Positions 1-9,942 of a DNA stretch of 64,000 bases are shown one piece after another. The DNA comes from UKL13-2 sp036394575. GTDB taxonomy: Bacteria; Pseudomonadota; Gammaproteobacteria; Burkholderiales; Usitatibacteraceae. The notes below the pieces were generated by a model, which had not been told where the DNA came from, did no database searches, and was given only the letters and a program-made list of their open reading frames with translations. Within the stretch, counting starts at the first letter, position 1; every line of letters begins with the position of its first letter. Where the stretch lies: the NCBI GenBank assembly GCA_036394575.1, contig DASWEY010000002.1, forward strand, positions 13,815 to 77,814, in the 5' to 3' direction. The translations under genes and the position numbers were made by a program.

Positions 1-2
1 AG

Positions 3-620
3 TTGGCTGATCTGATCGTCGCCGGCGGCGCTGACGACCCGCTGGTTTCGCATCGCCGTGAAATTACCGTGGTATTTCTTGACCTGCGCGGCTTTACGGC
101 GTTTGCGGAAACGGGCGAGCCGGAAATTGTCATGCGGGCTCTGGGCGATTATCATCGGGTGATGGGTGAGTTGGTGCAGTCTCATCAGGGGACGCTTGAG
201 CGATTTACCGGTGACGGCATGATGGTTTTTTTCAATGATCCGGTGCCGGTGGCGGCACCCACCGAACGCGCCGCGACCATGGCGCTGGCCATGCGCGAGG
301 CTGCCGACGGCCTGAAAGCGACCTGGGCGCGTTCGGGATTCGATCTGGGGTTGGGAATCGGCATTGCGCAGGGTTTTGCTACGGTCGGCGCGATTGGCTT
401 TGATCACCGCATCGATTACGCGGCGATCGGCACTGTAACCAATCTGGCGGCGCGCTTGTGCGCCCATGCCGCTTCTGGCGAAGTGCTGATGTCGCAGCGG
501 GCGTTCGCCGCCATCGAGACGGACTTCAACGGCGAAGACCTGGGCGAAATGACGTTTCGCGGCTTGAGCAAACCGGTGCCGGTGCGGCGTCTGCTGGAAC
601 GCAGGACTGCGGCGGCATGA
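3..620 (+). CDS. Class III adenylate/guanylate cyclase domain protein (5' end outside window)
   Basis: The visible 205 residues form a class III nucleotidyl cyclase catalytic domain, which makes cAMP or cGMP from the triphosphate. The two metal-binding aspartates are visible in FLDLRGFT (Asp27) and FTGDG (Asp71). The later IDYAAIG and NLAARL segments carry the substrate Asp and the transition-state Asn and Arg. The usual adenine-selecting Lys before the second motif appears as Arg, so substrate choice is uncertain. The frame is open to the window edge, and the first visible TTG is probably internal, so N-terminal sensor domains may be missing. The stop overlaps the ATG of the LuxR-type gene (ATGA), which implies translational coupling. 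Confidence 0.88.
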   Translation: MADLIVAGGADDPLVSHRREITVVFLDLRGFTAFAETGEPEIVMRALGDYHRVMGELVQSHQGTLERFTGDGMMVFFNDPVPVAAPTERAATMALAMREAADGLKATWARSGFDLGLGIGIAQGFATVGAIGFDHRIDYAAIGTVTNLAARLCAHAASGEVLMSQRAFAAIETDFNGEDLGEMTFRGLSKPVPVRRLLERRTAAA

Positions 621-1720
621 AGCAGACCTCGTTGCGGGCGCAGATCCGTCAGCTTTGCTGCCTGGGGTTGTCGGCTGAAACCTTGATGCCGCGTCTGTTG
701 CCGCTGATCCGTCAGTTGGTGCCGGCGGATTCGGCAGGCTTTTTCTGGGTCGACAGCAGCGGCGACATGCACAATCTGTACGCAGAGCGCATGCTGCCCA
801 GCGAGCATATGCGGCTTTATTTTGAGCATTTCTACGATAGCGATGAACACCCGTTCCGGCGCCAGTTTCTGGCGCGCGTACAGGCCGGTATCGAGGTTGA
901 TAGCAGCAGCGCGGACGCGGCCCTGCAGCGCACGGCCTATTATAATGAAATCCTGCGTGAACTCGATGCCCATCATGTGCTGTATGGCGTGGTGCGCGAC
1001 CACGGCTCGGCCCTGGGCCAGATCAGCCTGTATCGGCCCAGAAAATCCAGCGAATTCGATGCCAAAGCGCGCGCCGACCTGGCCAGCATTCTGCATTACG
1101 TGGCGCATGCCGTGGCGATACGCAACGGGCTGCCCATTGAACTCGCCACTGAATCTGATAATGACGGCATCAATAAATCGCAGCAGGTGGACACGGACGA
1201 TGAGGCGGTGGTGATAGCGCATGTCGACGGCAGGCTGCTGCATGCCTCCGAACAGGCGCGGCGCTTGCTGGTCCAGGCTGTCGATGGCGCCTTCGCGCCG
1301 GGAAGATTGCGTGCGGCCGATACAGCGGTTACAGACATGATTGTGCGTCTCGCGGAAATGCTGCGCGACACAGGATCGCGGCCGCCGTTACTGACGGTGC
1401 AAACCCGCTGGGGCCGGTTGCAATTGCGTGCCTACCGTTTGGGCGATGCGGTGTCGGCAGATGCGCCGATTGCGATTCGCATTGCCCGGCAGGAGCCGAT
1501 GCTGCTCAAGTTTGCGGAGGCGCTGCGTACACTGGGTATGCCACCGCAGCAACAGGATATTGCCCTGCGCATGGCCCAGGGCAAGTCCAATCAGGAAATC
1601 GCCCAGGGCATGGGCCTTTCGCCCAACACGGTGGCCTATCACATCAAGCAGATTTTTTCGAAGCTCAATGCCCATGGGCGTGCAGAGACGATTTCGCGAA
1701 TTCTTGAATCGCCGCATTGA
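617..1720 (+). CDS. LuxR-family transcriptional regulator
   Basis: A 367-residue regulator. The last 60 or so residues form a LuxR/GerE helix-turn-helix, recognisable from ALRMAQGKSNQEIAQGMGLS followed by NTVAYHIKQIF. The N-terminal 300 residues have no conserved autoinducer-binding signature that I recognise. They look like a GAF/PAS-like sensory region, so this is not safely an acyl-homoserine-lactone receptor. The start ATG lies inside the stop of the cyclase gene, so the two are probably co-translated and functionally linked. The ligand and target genes cannot be read from the sequence. Confidence 0.85.
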   Translation: MKQTSLRAQIRQLCCLGLSAETLMPRLLPLIRQLVPADSAGFFWVDSSGDMHNLYAERMLPSEHMRLYFEHFYDSDEHPFRRQFLARVQAGIEVDSSSADAALQRTAYYNEILRELDAHHVLYGVVRDHGSALGQISLYRPRKSSEFDAKARADLASILHYVAHAVAIRNGLPIELATESDNDGINKSQQVDTDDEAVVIAHVDGRLLHASEQARRLLVQAVDGAFAPGRLRAADTAVTDMIVRLAEMLRDTGSRPPLLTVQTRWGRLQLRAYRLGDAVSADAPIAIRIARQEPMLLKFAEALRTLGMPPQQQDIALRMAQGKSNQEIAQGMGLSPNTVAYHIKQIFSKLNAHGRAETISRILESPH

Positions 1721-1827
1721 CGACCCGACAGACCGGTCATGCAATGTGGCAAGCTCTTACGAGGAATCGTTGATTCGTTTGTGTGGTCAGATGCAAAATC
1801 ACCGCCGCCGTAACGGGGTTGCGCACC

Positions 1828-3039
1828 ATGCTTGATGCATACACCATTTTCATATTGATGATTGCGACCAGCCTGCTGCTGGCGGCGTCGCTGTGGGTGG
1901 CGGTCGGTCCGGATTTTCGCGGCGGGCTCGGCAGATGGACGGCGGCGTTATGCGTCTATGCCCTGATCTTCGCCCTGTTCGCGTCGCGCGGGCCGGTGCC
2001 GGAAGCGCTGTCGATCATCGCCCCCAATTCCCTGTTTCCGGTCGCCGTATCGCTGCAAGCCGCTGCATTGCTCGAGTTTTATGGACGCCGCCTCGGCATC
2101 TGGTGGCATATCCTGCCGGCATTTTTCGTTGCCGTGCTGTTCTTGTTGATGCTGGACTCGGTTGCCACGCGCATGATCCTGAGCGGAACCCTGTTTGGCG
2201 GCGGCATGCTGGCGCTGGCGGTGCTGACCAATCGTCTTCATGATGGTGTCAAACAGTCCGCGCGCTGGCTGATGATGGGCGGCTTCCTGCTCGGCGCGGT
2301 TGCCCTTTTTGCCCGCACCTTGTCGGCGATCATCGAACCCCCGGACGCATCCGGGCTGCTGGCGCCCGGGCTTTTCCAGGCGCTAAGTTTTTTCGCCGGG
2401 CATACGGTGTTGCTTACTACTTCGGTCGGTTTCCTGGTCTTGCACAAGGACCGGGCCGAGGAGCTGGCGCAGCGTCTTGCCGTCACCGACCCGCTTACCG
2501 GCACTTTCAATCGTCGCACCTTTCTGGAGCTCGCTGAAAAAGAAATAGCGCGCAGCCGTCGCGCAGGTTCGGCATTGTCGCTGGTAATGCTCGACCTGGA
2601 TCATTTCAAGCGCATCAATGACCAGCATGGTCATGTGGTTGGCGACAGCGTGCTGATACGCTTTGCCAAGATCGTGCAGAGCTGCCTGCGGCGCGAGGAT
2701 CTGCTGGTGCGCTATGGTGGCGAGGAATTTTGCGTGCTGCTGCCGGATGTCGCGCTTGATGGCGCGGTGGCGCTGGCGGAGCGCATTCGCCAAAGCGTCG
2801 AACGAACCGGGTTTGGCGGGGGCGGCAATCCTCTGCGGGTGACGGTCAGCGCCGGTGTCGCCCGGCTTGGGCGCGAAGACAGCGATAATATTGCGCACCT
2901 GTTGAAACGTGCCGACGAGGCCATGTACGGCGCCAAGGCGGCAGGTCGCAATCAGGTACTGGCCTATCCCGAAAATTCCACGATTGCCATGCTGACGCGG
3001 AGCCAGCGCGTCAGGGCGTTGACCCCGCAGCCGAAGTAA
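1828..3039 (+). CDS. Membrane diguanylate cyclase (GGDEF domain)
   Basis: A 403-residue protein with about six or seven hydrophobic helices in the first 210 residues, then a GGDEF domain that makes c-di-GMP from two GTP. The active-site loop is GGEEF at residues 297-301, a functional variant. An RRED inhibitory (I-site) motif sits five residues upstream, so product feedback is likely. The domain opens with the usual DPLTGTFNRR. I chose ATG 1828, preceded by a GGGG stretch about 10 bases upstream, over an in-frame GTG at 1783 that has no clear ribosome site. The gene follows the LuxR-type regulator by about 107 bases on the same strand, so the first three genes may form a nucleotide-signalling unit. 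Confidence 0.9.
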   Translation: MLDAYTIFILMIATSLLLAASLWVAVGPDFRGGLGRWTAALCVYALIFALFASRGPVPEALSIIAPNSLFPVAVSLQAAALLEFYGRRLGIWWHILPAFFVAVLFLLMLDSVATRMILSGTLFGGGMLALAVLTNRLHDGVKQSARWLMMGGFLLGAVALFARTLSAIIEPPDASGLLAPGLFQALSFFAGHTVLLTTSVGFLVLHKDRAEELAQRLAVTDPLTGTFNRRTFLELAEKEIARSRRAGSALSLVMLDLDHFKRINDQHGHVVGDSVLIRFAKIVQSCLRREDLLVRYGGEEFCVLLPDVALDGAVALAERIRQSVERTGFGGGGNPLRVTVSAGVARLGREDSDNIAHLLKRADEAMYGAKAAGRNQVLAYPENSTIAMLTRSQRVRALTPQPK

Positions 3040-3048
3040 GCGTTGCCG

Positions 3049-6000
3049 TCAGTCGTCGCGTTTTTCCTGCGCCGGCATGGCGATGATGCCGGCGCCCGTT
3101 GGTTTGCGTGCCAGCCAGGCCTTGGCCTTGCGTCCCCAAGTATCGAAATAGGTGTACAACACCGGCACCACCACCAGCGTCAGTACGGTGGAAGTGATGA
3201 TGCCGCCGATCACCGCGTGTGCCATCGGCGACTGCTGCTCCGAGCCTGCGCCGAATGCCAGCGCCAATGGCATCATGCCGCCGATCATTGCCGCCGTCGT
3301 CATCAGGATCGGGCGCAACCGCACTTGTCCGGCATCGAGAATCGCCTGTTCGCGGGTTTTCCCTTCCCGCAGCCCCTGGTTGGTGAAATCGACCAGCAGG
3401 ATGGCATTCTTGGTAACGAGGCCCATCAGCATGATGAATCCAATCACCGAAAACAGGTTGAGGGTGCTGCCGAATATCAGCAAAGCCAGGAACACACCGA
3501 CCAGGGACAGGGGCAGGGAGGCCATGATGGCCAGTGGCTGCAGATAGCTGCCGAACTGCGACGCCAGGATCAGGTAGATGAAGATGATGGCGAGTCCCAG
3601 CGCACCGACGGCGTAACCCAGGGATTCCTGCATGTCTTGCGATGATCCGCCGTACTGGAAACGGTAGCCCGGAGGCAGCTGGATATCCTTGATCGACTCG
3701 CGCAGCTGCGCCGCGATATCGCCCACATTTGAGCCGTTTGCGACACCGGCATTGAGGCGGATCTGGCGCTGCAGATTGCGACGCTCGATCTGACGCTCGG
3801 CGTACGAGGGCCTGAAATCGACGACTTGGCGGAGCGGTACCATACGCGGCGTCGCATCGGCGTTGAAGGAATAGCTTGCTACATAGAGTTTGTCCAGATC
3901 GGCCACGCCGGTGCGCTCATCCTTGGGCAGGCGTACCAGGATCTGATGGTTTTCGCCATCGGGTCCCTGCCACTGGCCGGCCTGTTCGCCGCCAACCATG
4001 GCCTTGGTGGTGGCGGTGATCTGGCTCATGGATACGCCCAGATCGCTGGCCAGCTCGCGATTGACGACGACATCCAGGGTCGGGCTGGTCGGTTTGAATG
4101 TGCTTTCGATGTCGACCATGCCCTTGATGGCCTTCATCTTCGCCATTACCTGCTGCGAAATACGATCGAGTTCGCGGATATCCGGGCCGAGGATATACAG
4201 CTGGATGGGTCGATTCCAGCCGATATTCACCTCGAGACCGGCGATTCGCGCCAGACGCTTGCGAATTTCGTCGTCGATCTGTTTTTGCGAGCGCTTGCGT
4301 TCGTTTTTCGGCGACAACTGGATATCAAACCACGCGCCACTCTTGTTGACGGTTTTGGAGACGCGTTTAATTTCGGGGAAATCCGCAAGTGCAGCCTCAA
4401 CCTGTTCGGCCTTCGTGTTGCTGTAGTCGAGTGAGGAACCGATCGGCGTCTGTATGCGCAGATTGGTGTAGCCGTCGTCATCGTCCGGAACAAATTCCGA
4501 GCCGATGAACGGCGTCAGGAAAAAACTGCCGGCGAAAATGGCCGCGGCAACAGCCAGGGTCGATTTACGGTGCGCAAGTGACCAGCGCAAGGCCAGATCG
4601 TATTGGGCATGCAGCCAGTCGATGAGAAGCTGCTGCTTGTCCAGCGCCCACTTGACGGGCTTGATGCGGTTCATCCAGCTTGACGGCCCGTCGTGCCAGA
4701 CGCTGGACAGCATCGGGTCGAGCGTGAATGAGACGAACAGCGAAACCACCACCGCGACCACGACCGTGATGCCGAACTGGTAAAAAAACTTGCCGATGAT
4801 ACCGCCCATGAATGCGACCGGCAAAAATACCGCCACCAGGGTGAATGTGGTGGCCATCACTGCCAGGCCGATCTCCTCGGTGGCCTCCAGCGCGGCTTGC
4901 CGGTGGCCCTTGCCAATGGCCAGATGGCGAACGATGTTTTCACGCACCACGATGGCATCGTCGATCAGGATGCCGATGGACAGGGACAAGGCCATCAGCG
5001 TCAGGAAATTGAGCGTGAAACCGAAGGCGTAAAGGGCAATGAATGCGGCAAATACCGAGATCGGCAGGGTCAGGCCGGTGATCACGGTGGAGCGCCAGGA
5101 ATGCAGGAACAGGAACACGATCAGCACGGTGAGCAGTGCGCCCTCAAGGATGGTGTGCCGCACATTGTCGACACCATCCTTGATGAATACCGAGCGGTCG
5201 AACGTGATCTGCAGCTTGATGTCCGGAGGCAGGCTCTTTTTCAGCTCATCGATTTGCCGGCGAATGGCCTCGGCCATATCGATGGTATTGGCGCCGCGCG
5301 TCTTGCGGATCTGGATGGAGATGACGCGCTTGCCGTTTTCGGTGGCGATCGAGGTTTCCTCGCGCTTGGTGTCCTTGATCTCTGCCAGCTGGCCCAGGGT
5401 CACTGCGCTGGTGGTCCCGCTGCCCCGCCGCGCCACGATGATGCGTTCAAAGTCCTGTACGCTGCGCAGTTTGCCAAGCACGCGAACCAGACGTTCACTG
5501 GTGTCCGAGACGAGTGAACCGGAGGGGGCATCCTGGTTTTCGGTGCGTATGGCATTAGTGATCTGGTCGATGCCAACACCATAGGCAGCCATTTTCTCCG
5601 GTTTCAGGAAAATGGCGAGCTCGCGCTGCACATCGCCGTCGATCTGGATATTGCCGACGCCGTTGGCGCCTTGCAGGCGTTTGATGATCAGACGGTCGGC
5701 CAGGTCGGAGAGCTCGCGCAGACTGCGCGAGTCCGACTGCATGGACAGATAAATAAGGGGCTGATCGTTTTCATTGTCCGCACGCGTCACGGTGGGTTCG
5801 CCGACGTCCCGGTTGAATCCACGGCGGGCTTCCGCAACCTTGTCGCGTACGTCCTGGATGGCCGATTTGATATCGATGCTCAGCTCGAATTCGGCAACCA
5901 CAAACGAGACGCCTTCACGGGAGTTCGATCGTATGGTCTTGATGCCGTTGATGGTGTTGATCGCCTCTTCGATCGGCCGGCTGACATCCTGTTCGACCGC

Positions 6001-6171
6001 TTGCGCGCCGGCGCCGGGATATGGTGTCTGGATGACGGCAACCGGAAAGGCGATGTCGGGCATCTGCTCCACCGGCAAACGCTGGTAGGAGAACAGGCCG
6101 AGAACCATGATCGCCGCCATCATCATGGTGGCAAACACGGGATTGTTGATGCTGACTCTTGTGAACCACAT
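3049..6171 (-). CDS. RND-family efflux pump, inner-membrane transporter
   Basis: A 1040-residue AcrB/MdtB-type proton-driven exporter with the normal family length. It opens with MWFTRVSINNPVFATMM, and two homologous halves each carry a large periplasmic loop. The TM4 segment GILIDDAIVVREN has the paired aspartates of the proton relay. Start ATG 6171 has an AGGGA ribosome site and matches the family; a longer in-frame start at 6234 would add 21 unlikely residues. It lies 105 bases downstream of the adaptor gene on the same strand, as expected for an adaptor-pump operon. No outer-membrane channel gene or TetR-type repressor is adjacent, so it probably borrows a TolC-like channel. The substrate is unknown. 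Confidence 0.95.
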   Translation of the reverse strand: MWFTRVSINNPVFATMMMAAIMVLGLFSYQRLPVEQMPDIAFPVAVIQTPYPGAGAQAVEQDVSRPIEEAINTINGIKTIRSNSREGVSFVVAEFELSIDIKSAIQDVRDKVAEARRGFNRDVGEPTVTRADNENDQPLIYLSMQSDSRSLRELSDLADRLIIKRLQGANGVGNIQIDGDVQRELAIFLKPEKMAAYGVGIDQITNAIRTENQDAPSGSLVSDTSERLVRVLGKLRSVQDFERIIVARRGSGTTSAVTLGQLAEIKDTKREETSIATENGKRVISIQIRKTRGANTIDMAEAIRRQIDELKKSLPPDIKLQITFDRSVFIKDGVDNVRHTILEGALLTVLIVFLFLHSWRSTVITGLTLPISVFAAFIALYAFGFTLNFLTLMALSLSIGILIDDAIVVRENIVRHLAIGKGHRQAALEATEEIGLAVMATTFTLVAVFLPVAFMGGIIGKFFYQFGITVVVAVVVSLFVSFTLDPMLSSVWHDGPSSWMNRIKPVKWALDKQQLLIDWLHAQYDLALRWSLAHRKSTLAVAAAIFAGSFFLTPFIGSEFVPDDDDGYTNLRIQTPIGSSLDYSNTKAEQVEAALADFPEIKRVSKTVNKSGAWFDIQLSPKNERKRSQKQIDDEIRKRLARIAGLEVNIGWNRPIQLYILGPDIRELDRISQQVMAKMKAIKGMVDIESTFKPTSPTLDVVVNRELASDLGVSMSQITATTKAMVGGEQAGQWQGPDGENHQILVRLPKDERTGVADLDKLYVASYSFNADATPRMVPLRQVVDFRPSYAERQIERRNLQRQIRLNAGVANGSNVGDIAAQLRESIKDIQLPPGYRFQYGGSSQDMQESLGYAVGALGLAIIFIYLILASQFGSYLQPLAIMASLPLSLVGVFLALLIFGSTLNLFSVIGFIMLMGLVTKNAILLVDFTNQGLREGKTREQAILDAGQVRLRPILMTTAAMIGGMMPLALAFGAGSEQQSPMAHAVIGGIITSTVLTLVVVPVLYTYFDTWGRKAKAWLARKPTGAGIIAMPAQEKRDD

Positions 6172-6276
6172 GGTGGATGTCCCTTTTTCAGGTGATGCGG
6201 GTGTATGCCACCACTGCGGATCTGTTGAGCGCAAATCCGCGCGCGATGCTCACCCTTATTTTTGCGGGGCCGACGA

Positions 6277-7485
6277 CTAACTGTCTTTGGCGACGGTCTT
6301 GGCCGATTTCAAAGCGGCCCCGGTTCTCATGATTGCCTGGTCGCCTGTCTTGATGCCGTCGGCCCTTACCGCCACCACATCGACGCCGCCATCGAGGCCG
6401 TCGCGGATCTCGACCATGCCTTGCTCGACATTGCGTACACCGATGGTTACCGGGCGGCGGTCGACTTTGCCGTCTCTGACGATGTATACAAAATTCTGCC
6501 CGCCCTCTTCCTGCACCGCCACGCTCGGCAGGGCGTTCACGCTGCCCTTGCTGGCGGCAGCCAGCACGCCATTGGCGAACATGCCGCCTTTCAGCGCGCC
6601 ATCGGCATTGGCGATCGACACAAAAACGGAAATGGCGCGCGAACCTGCGTCGGCCGAGGGGTTGATGCGCTCGACCTTGCCCTTGAATGTGCGGGAACCG
6701 AAGCCATCAACGCGAAACGCGATTTCCTGGCCGATTCTGACGGCGGGGATTTCCGACACAGGCACCAGCGCTTCCAGTTCCATCAGCGACAAATCGACGA
6801 TTTGCGCAACCGGGGAGTCGTTGCTGACTTTTTCGCCGATGTTCACGGCGCGTTTTGCGATGATCCCGTTGAACGGTGCGCGGATGGTGGCGTCGCTGAG
6901 CGCCTTGCGGGCGATCGCCGCCTGACCTTCGGCCGTCAGGACGTTGGCCGCCGTCACGCTGACCGAGTTGGCCACGCTGTCGAAGGCGTTTTGCGAGATG
7001 AATCCTTTGGCCAGCAGTTGCTTGTTGTTCTCCTCATTCTTCCTGGCTAGGTCCAGACGCGCCCGCGCTTCGGCAACGCTGCCCAGGGCGCTGTCGAGTT
7101 GCGCTTGCAGATCGCGCGTATCCAGCGTAATCAGCGCATCGCCGGCCTTTACCCGTTCACCCTCCCGTACCAGCACGCGCGAGACTTCCCCGGGCACCTT
7201 GGAGCGCACCATGGCCTGCACCACTGGTCGCACACTGCCGGAAACCGGGATGTTCTGGCCAAATTCGCGCGGGCTGAGGCGTGCGATATCGGCATCGGTG
7301 AATTCAAAGACCTTGCTGGCATTCGGTTTTTTGTCTTCCTTTTTGGCGGAGCTGGCGCGCACAGCGACCAGGGAGCCGACAATCAGGGCTAGGGTCAGCA
7401 ACGCCAAGGTTGTTCTTACCCAGCGGCGGCGGGGGGAAGGCAAAGTGAGGTCGGCGGGAGATCGATGCAGGTTTAAAAACGACAT
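6277..7485 (-). CDS. RND efflux periplasmic adaptor (membrane fusion protein)
   Basis: A roughly 402-residue adaptor linking the pump at 3049-6171 to an outer-membrane channel. An N-terminal transmembrane anchor (TTLALLTLALIVGSLVAV) is followed by a biotinyl-lipoyl-like half motif (VPGEVSRVLVREGERVKAGD), a helical hairpin, and a second half with IRAPFNGIIAKRAVNIGE. No lipobox is seen, so it is probably anchored by the transmembrane helix. The start is ambiguous: ATG 7485 is preferred, but a TTG at 7548 would add 21 residues. The adaptor is the first gene of the pair, so the promoter should lie between 7486 and 7628. Confidence 0.92.
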   Translation of the reverse strand: MSFLNLHRSPADLTLPSPRRRWVRTTLALLTLALIVGSLVAVRASSAKKEDKKPNASKVFEFTDADIARLSPREFGQNIPVSGSVRPVVQAMVRSKVPGEVSRVLVREGERVKAGDALITLDTRDLQAQLDSALGSVAEARARLDLARKNEENNKQLLAKGFISQNAFDSVANSVSVTAANVLTAEGQAAIARKALSDATIRAPFNGIIAKRAVNIGEKVSNDSPVAQIVDLSLMELEALVPVSEIPAVRIGQEIAFRVDGFGSRTFKGKVERINPSADAGSRAISVFVSIANADGALKGGMFANGVLAAASKGSVNALPSVAVQEEGGQNFVYIVRDGKVDRRPVTIGVRNVEQGMVEIRDGLDGGVDVVAVRADGIKTGDQAIMRTGAALKSAKTVAKDS

Positions 7486-7628
7486 GGCGGTGGGCTCAGA
7501 AGTGGCTGGGATGGCGGCAGTCTGCGGGTTTGCGGGACGGGATGCCAATTTGATGCGACGAAATGCATAAACGGATTTACAGGAAGGAAGCCAGGCCGAT
7601 GGATTGCGGACGCAGATTGCCTGCCGGG

Positions 7629-8528
7629 TTATTCCGGAGGGATGGTGCGTTGGCGTACAGTGGGGATTGCCGCCACTGTCCAGGTGCGTACGGCGGTGGC
7701 CAGCATTGCCCGCGCCGGCAGCGCCTCGTCGCCTGCTGCCTGACCGAGGAATCGCAATGCTTGCTGCAGGATTGGACGGATGTCGTCATGGCCGATGCCG
7801 GGTGCCAGGGTCTGCTTGGATAACTTCTGTCCGGCTTCATTGATCGCTATCGGGATATGGAGGTACCGGGGTGTTGGCAATCCCAGCAGCTGCTGCAGAT
7901 GGATTTGTCGCGTGGTCGAATCGATCAGATCGGCGCCGCGCACCACGTGGCTGATATTTTGGTCGGCATCGTCTACCACCACAGCCAGTTGGTATGAAAA
8001 CAGTCCATCGCGACGTTTGATGACGAAATCCCCGAGCTGCGATTGCAGGCGCTGTTCAACCGGGCCCTGCACACGATCGATGAAACGCAGCGGTTCATCG
8101 CCAGTCAACACCCGGATTGCATGGCCTGGGCCGGCGTGATGCGCGCTGCGGCATGTGCCGGGATAGACAGACCCTTCCAGGCCGAAAATGGCCGAGTCGG
8201 CGATTTCCCGGCGCGAGCAGGTACAGGAGTAGGCAAGGCCGGCGAGCGTCAATTGCGTCAGTGCCTGCGCGTAGCGTGGCTTGCGGACGCTTTGGGTCAT
8301 CACCTCGCCGTCCCAATGCAGCTCGAAAGCTTGCAGGGTCCGCAGGATGTCGTCGCCGAATTGCGTTTTGCAGCGGGTTTCGTCGACATCCTCGATGCGC
8401 AGCAGCCAGCGGCCGCCATGCGCCCTGGCGTCGAGATAACTGGCCAGCGCCGCCACCAATGAACCGAAATGCAAGGGACCGGTGGGCGAGGGCGCAAAGC
8501 GGCCGATATACTCGGCGGGAGGCGGCAT
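7629..8528 (-). CDS. gluQ: Glutamyl-Q tRNA(Asp) synthetase
   Basis: This truncated GluRS paralogue attaches glutamate to the queuosine base of tRNA-Asp. It is about 299 residues long and lacks an anticodon-binding domain. Signatures are YIGRFAPSPTGPLHFGSL (HIGH-like), the zinc-site cysteines in YSCTCSRRE and YPGTC, and KLSKQ (KMSKS-like). ATG 8528 puts the conserved YIGRF about seven residues from the N-terminus, as in the family. An alternative ATG at 8570 would overlap the start of the divergent DUF952 gene. The usual partner dksA is not next to it here. Confidence 0.93.
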   Translation of the reverse strand: MPPPAEYIGRFAPSPTGPLHFGSLVAALASYLDARAHGGRWLLRIEDVDETRCKTQFGDDILRTLQAFELHWDGEVMTQSVRKPRYAQALTQLTLAGLAYSCTCSRREIADSAIFGLEGSVYPGTCRSAHHAGPGHAIRVLTGDEPLRFIDRVQGPVEQRLQSQLGDFVIKRRDGLFSYQLAVVVDDADQNISHVVRGADLIDSTTRQIHLQQLLGLPTPRYLHIPIAINEAGQKLSKQTLAPGIGHDDIRPILQQALRFLGQAAGDEALPARAMLATAVRTWTVAAIPTVRQRTIPPE

Positions 8529-8568
8529 GCTAGGCTGCGCCGTCCATGCGCGAAGAAAATCGACCATC

Positions 8569-8904
8569 ATGATTTACCGTATCGCCGAAATTGCCGATTG
8601 GCACGCGGCTCAGCTGAGCGGCGAATTCACCGGTACCGATCTTGCACGGGAAGGATTCATCCATTGCTCCACGCGCGGGCAAGTGTTGTGGACAGCGCAA
8701 AAGTACTTTGCCGGCAAGCAGGGCTTGGTGCTGCTTGAAATCGACGATGCCAGAATCGGGGAATCCGTCCGGTGTGAAGACCTCGCCGGTCAGGGAGAAA
8801 GTTTCCCGCATGTCTATGCGCCCATTCCGCTCGCAACCATTACGCGTCATTTTGTCTTGGTCCCGGATGACAAGGGCGTGTTCTCGCTGCCGCCGGGCAT
8901 GTAA
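8569..8904 (+). CDS. DUF952 family protein
   Basis: A 111-residue protein of the DUF952 family, recognised by the opening IYRIAEIADW, the central EGFIHCST and the ending FPHVYAPIPL. The family is small, soluble and uncharacterised, and I assign no function. It is divergent from gluQ, and its start codon coincides with the alternative upstream gluQ start. Only a weak purine stretch (GAAGAA) precedes the ATG. It ends six bases before the stop of the convergent LysR gene. Confidence 0.85.
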   Translation: MIYRIAEIADWHAAQLSGEFTGTDLAREGFIHCSTRGQVLWTAQKYFAGKQGLVLLEIDDARIGESVRCEDLAGQGESFPHVYAPIPLATITRHFVLVPDDKGVFSLPPGM

Positions 8905-8910
8905 TTCACG

Positions 8911-9834
8911 CTAGCGTGCATCGTCGGAAAATAGCGGGGCGACATTTTTTTCGTTTTCCAGCTGCTGGACGAACCAGCGTAGCGCCTTCCCGATGCGACT
9001 GGGCCGCCAGGCCGCATAGAGCGCGGAAGCGGGACGCGCCGCCGCCGAGTCGAGAATTTGCAGGCGCCCGGCCCGGACTTCCGGCGCCGCCAGATGCGCC
9101 GGCAGATAGCCCACGCCCAGGCCGGCGATATGTGCGGAAATCTTGTCGCGCATCGAGGGCACGGTCAGCACATCCTGGCCGGACAACAAGCCGACCGTGC
9201 GCGGCGGCAGATTGCGCGAGGAATCGGCGATGCTGACCGCACGATGCTTGTGGATGGTGCCCTCGGTCAGTGGCTGGGACTCGAGGCCAATCGGGTGCGA
9301 GGGTGCGGCCACGAACACGAAATTCAATTGCCGCAGCAGCAGGGTGGCGAAACCGCCGCCGGCAGGAATGTCGTCGTTGACGCCGATGACCAGGTCGGCG
9401 CGTCCGCAGACCAGGGCGTCCCAGTTGCCTGCCAGCACTTCTTCGGCAACTTTGATGCGCGTTCCGGAGCTCGGTCCCTGTTCCGCATAAAACTGTCCGA
9501 TCAGCGGATAAAGCCGCGTTGCGCCGATGATGGTATCGACAGCAATACGTAATTCGGTTTCCCAGCCCCTGGCAACTTGGCGGATGCGCGTTTCTAGGTC
9601 AGCCGCCGCCTGCAACAGCTGACGGCCCTCATTCAGGAGTTCGTGACCGGCTGGCGTTAGTGCCGCGCGGTGGCCGCGCCGGTCGAAGATCAGGACATCA
9701 AGATCGCTCTCAAGTTGCTGAATTGTATAAGTAATTGCGGATGGAACCCGATGCAACTCGGCTGCAGCGGCGGCGAAGGAGCCGCGCCGTTCGATGGCGT
9801 CCAATACCTGCAGGGATTCAAGTGAAAGACGCAT
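8911..9834 (-). CDS. LysR-family transcriptional regulator
   Basis: A 307-residue LysR regulator. The N-terminal winged helix-turn-helix is intact (GSFAAAAAELHRVPSAITYT, then IQQLESDL), followed by a two-lobed effector-binding domain from about residue 90. Start ATG 9834 is chosen over a TTG at 9840. It is divergent from the first pirin gene. The 108-base gap is unusually AT-rich near 9840-9890 and contains repeated AATTT/ATTGA elements of the T-N11-A kind that LysR proteins bind. By the usual LysR logic it probably controls the pirin genes at 9943-11535 and itself. The effector is unknown, perhaps a redox signal given the neighbours. Confidence 0.92.
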   Translation of the reverse strand: MRLSLESLQVLDAIERRGSFAAAAAELHRVPSAITYTIQQLESDLDVLIFDRRGHRAALTPAGHELLNEGRQLLQAAADLETRIRQVARGWETELRIAVDTIIGATRLYPLIGQFYAEQGPSSGTRIKVAEEVLAGNWDALVCGRADLVIGVNDDIPAGGGFATLLLRQLNFVFVAAPSHPIGLESQPLTEGTIHKHRAVSIADSSRNLPPRTVGLLSGQDVLTVPSMRDKISAHIAGLGVGYLPAHLAAPEVRAGRLQILDSAAARPASALYAAWRPSRIGKALRWFVQQLENEKNVAPLFSDDAR

Positions 9835-9942
9835 GTTCAAATTTATTGAATAATTTGATCGAATTTATCCGCTTGTTAAACCGATTATACCAGCCCAACA
9901 TGCCGTCTATGCTGCTGTTGCAGCTTTTTCAGGAGATTCAAA

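Noticed and set aside
617..1720. LuxR-type protein as an acyl-homoserine-lactone receptor
   Set aside because: I could not find the conserved Trp/Tyr/Asp autoinducer pocket pattern, and no LuxI-type synthase is present in the window.
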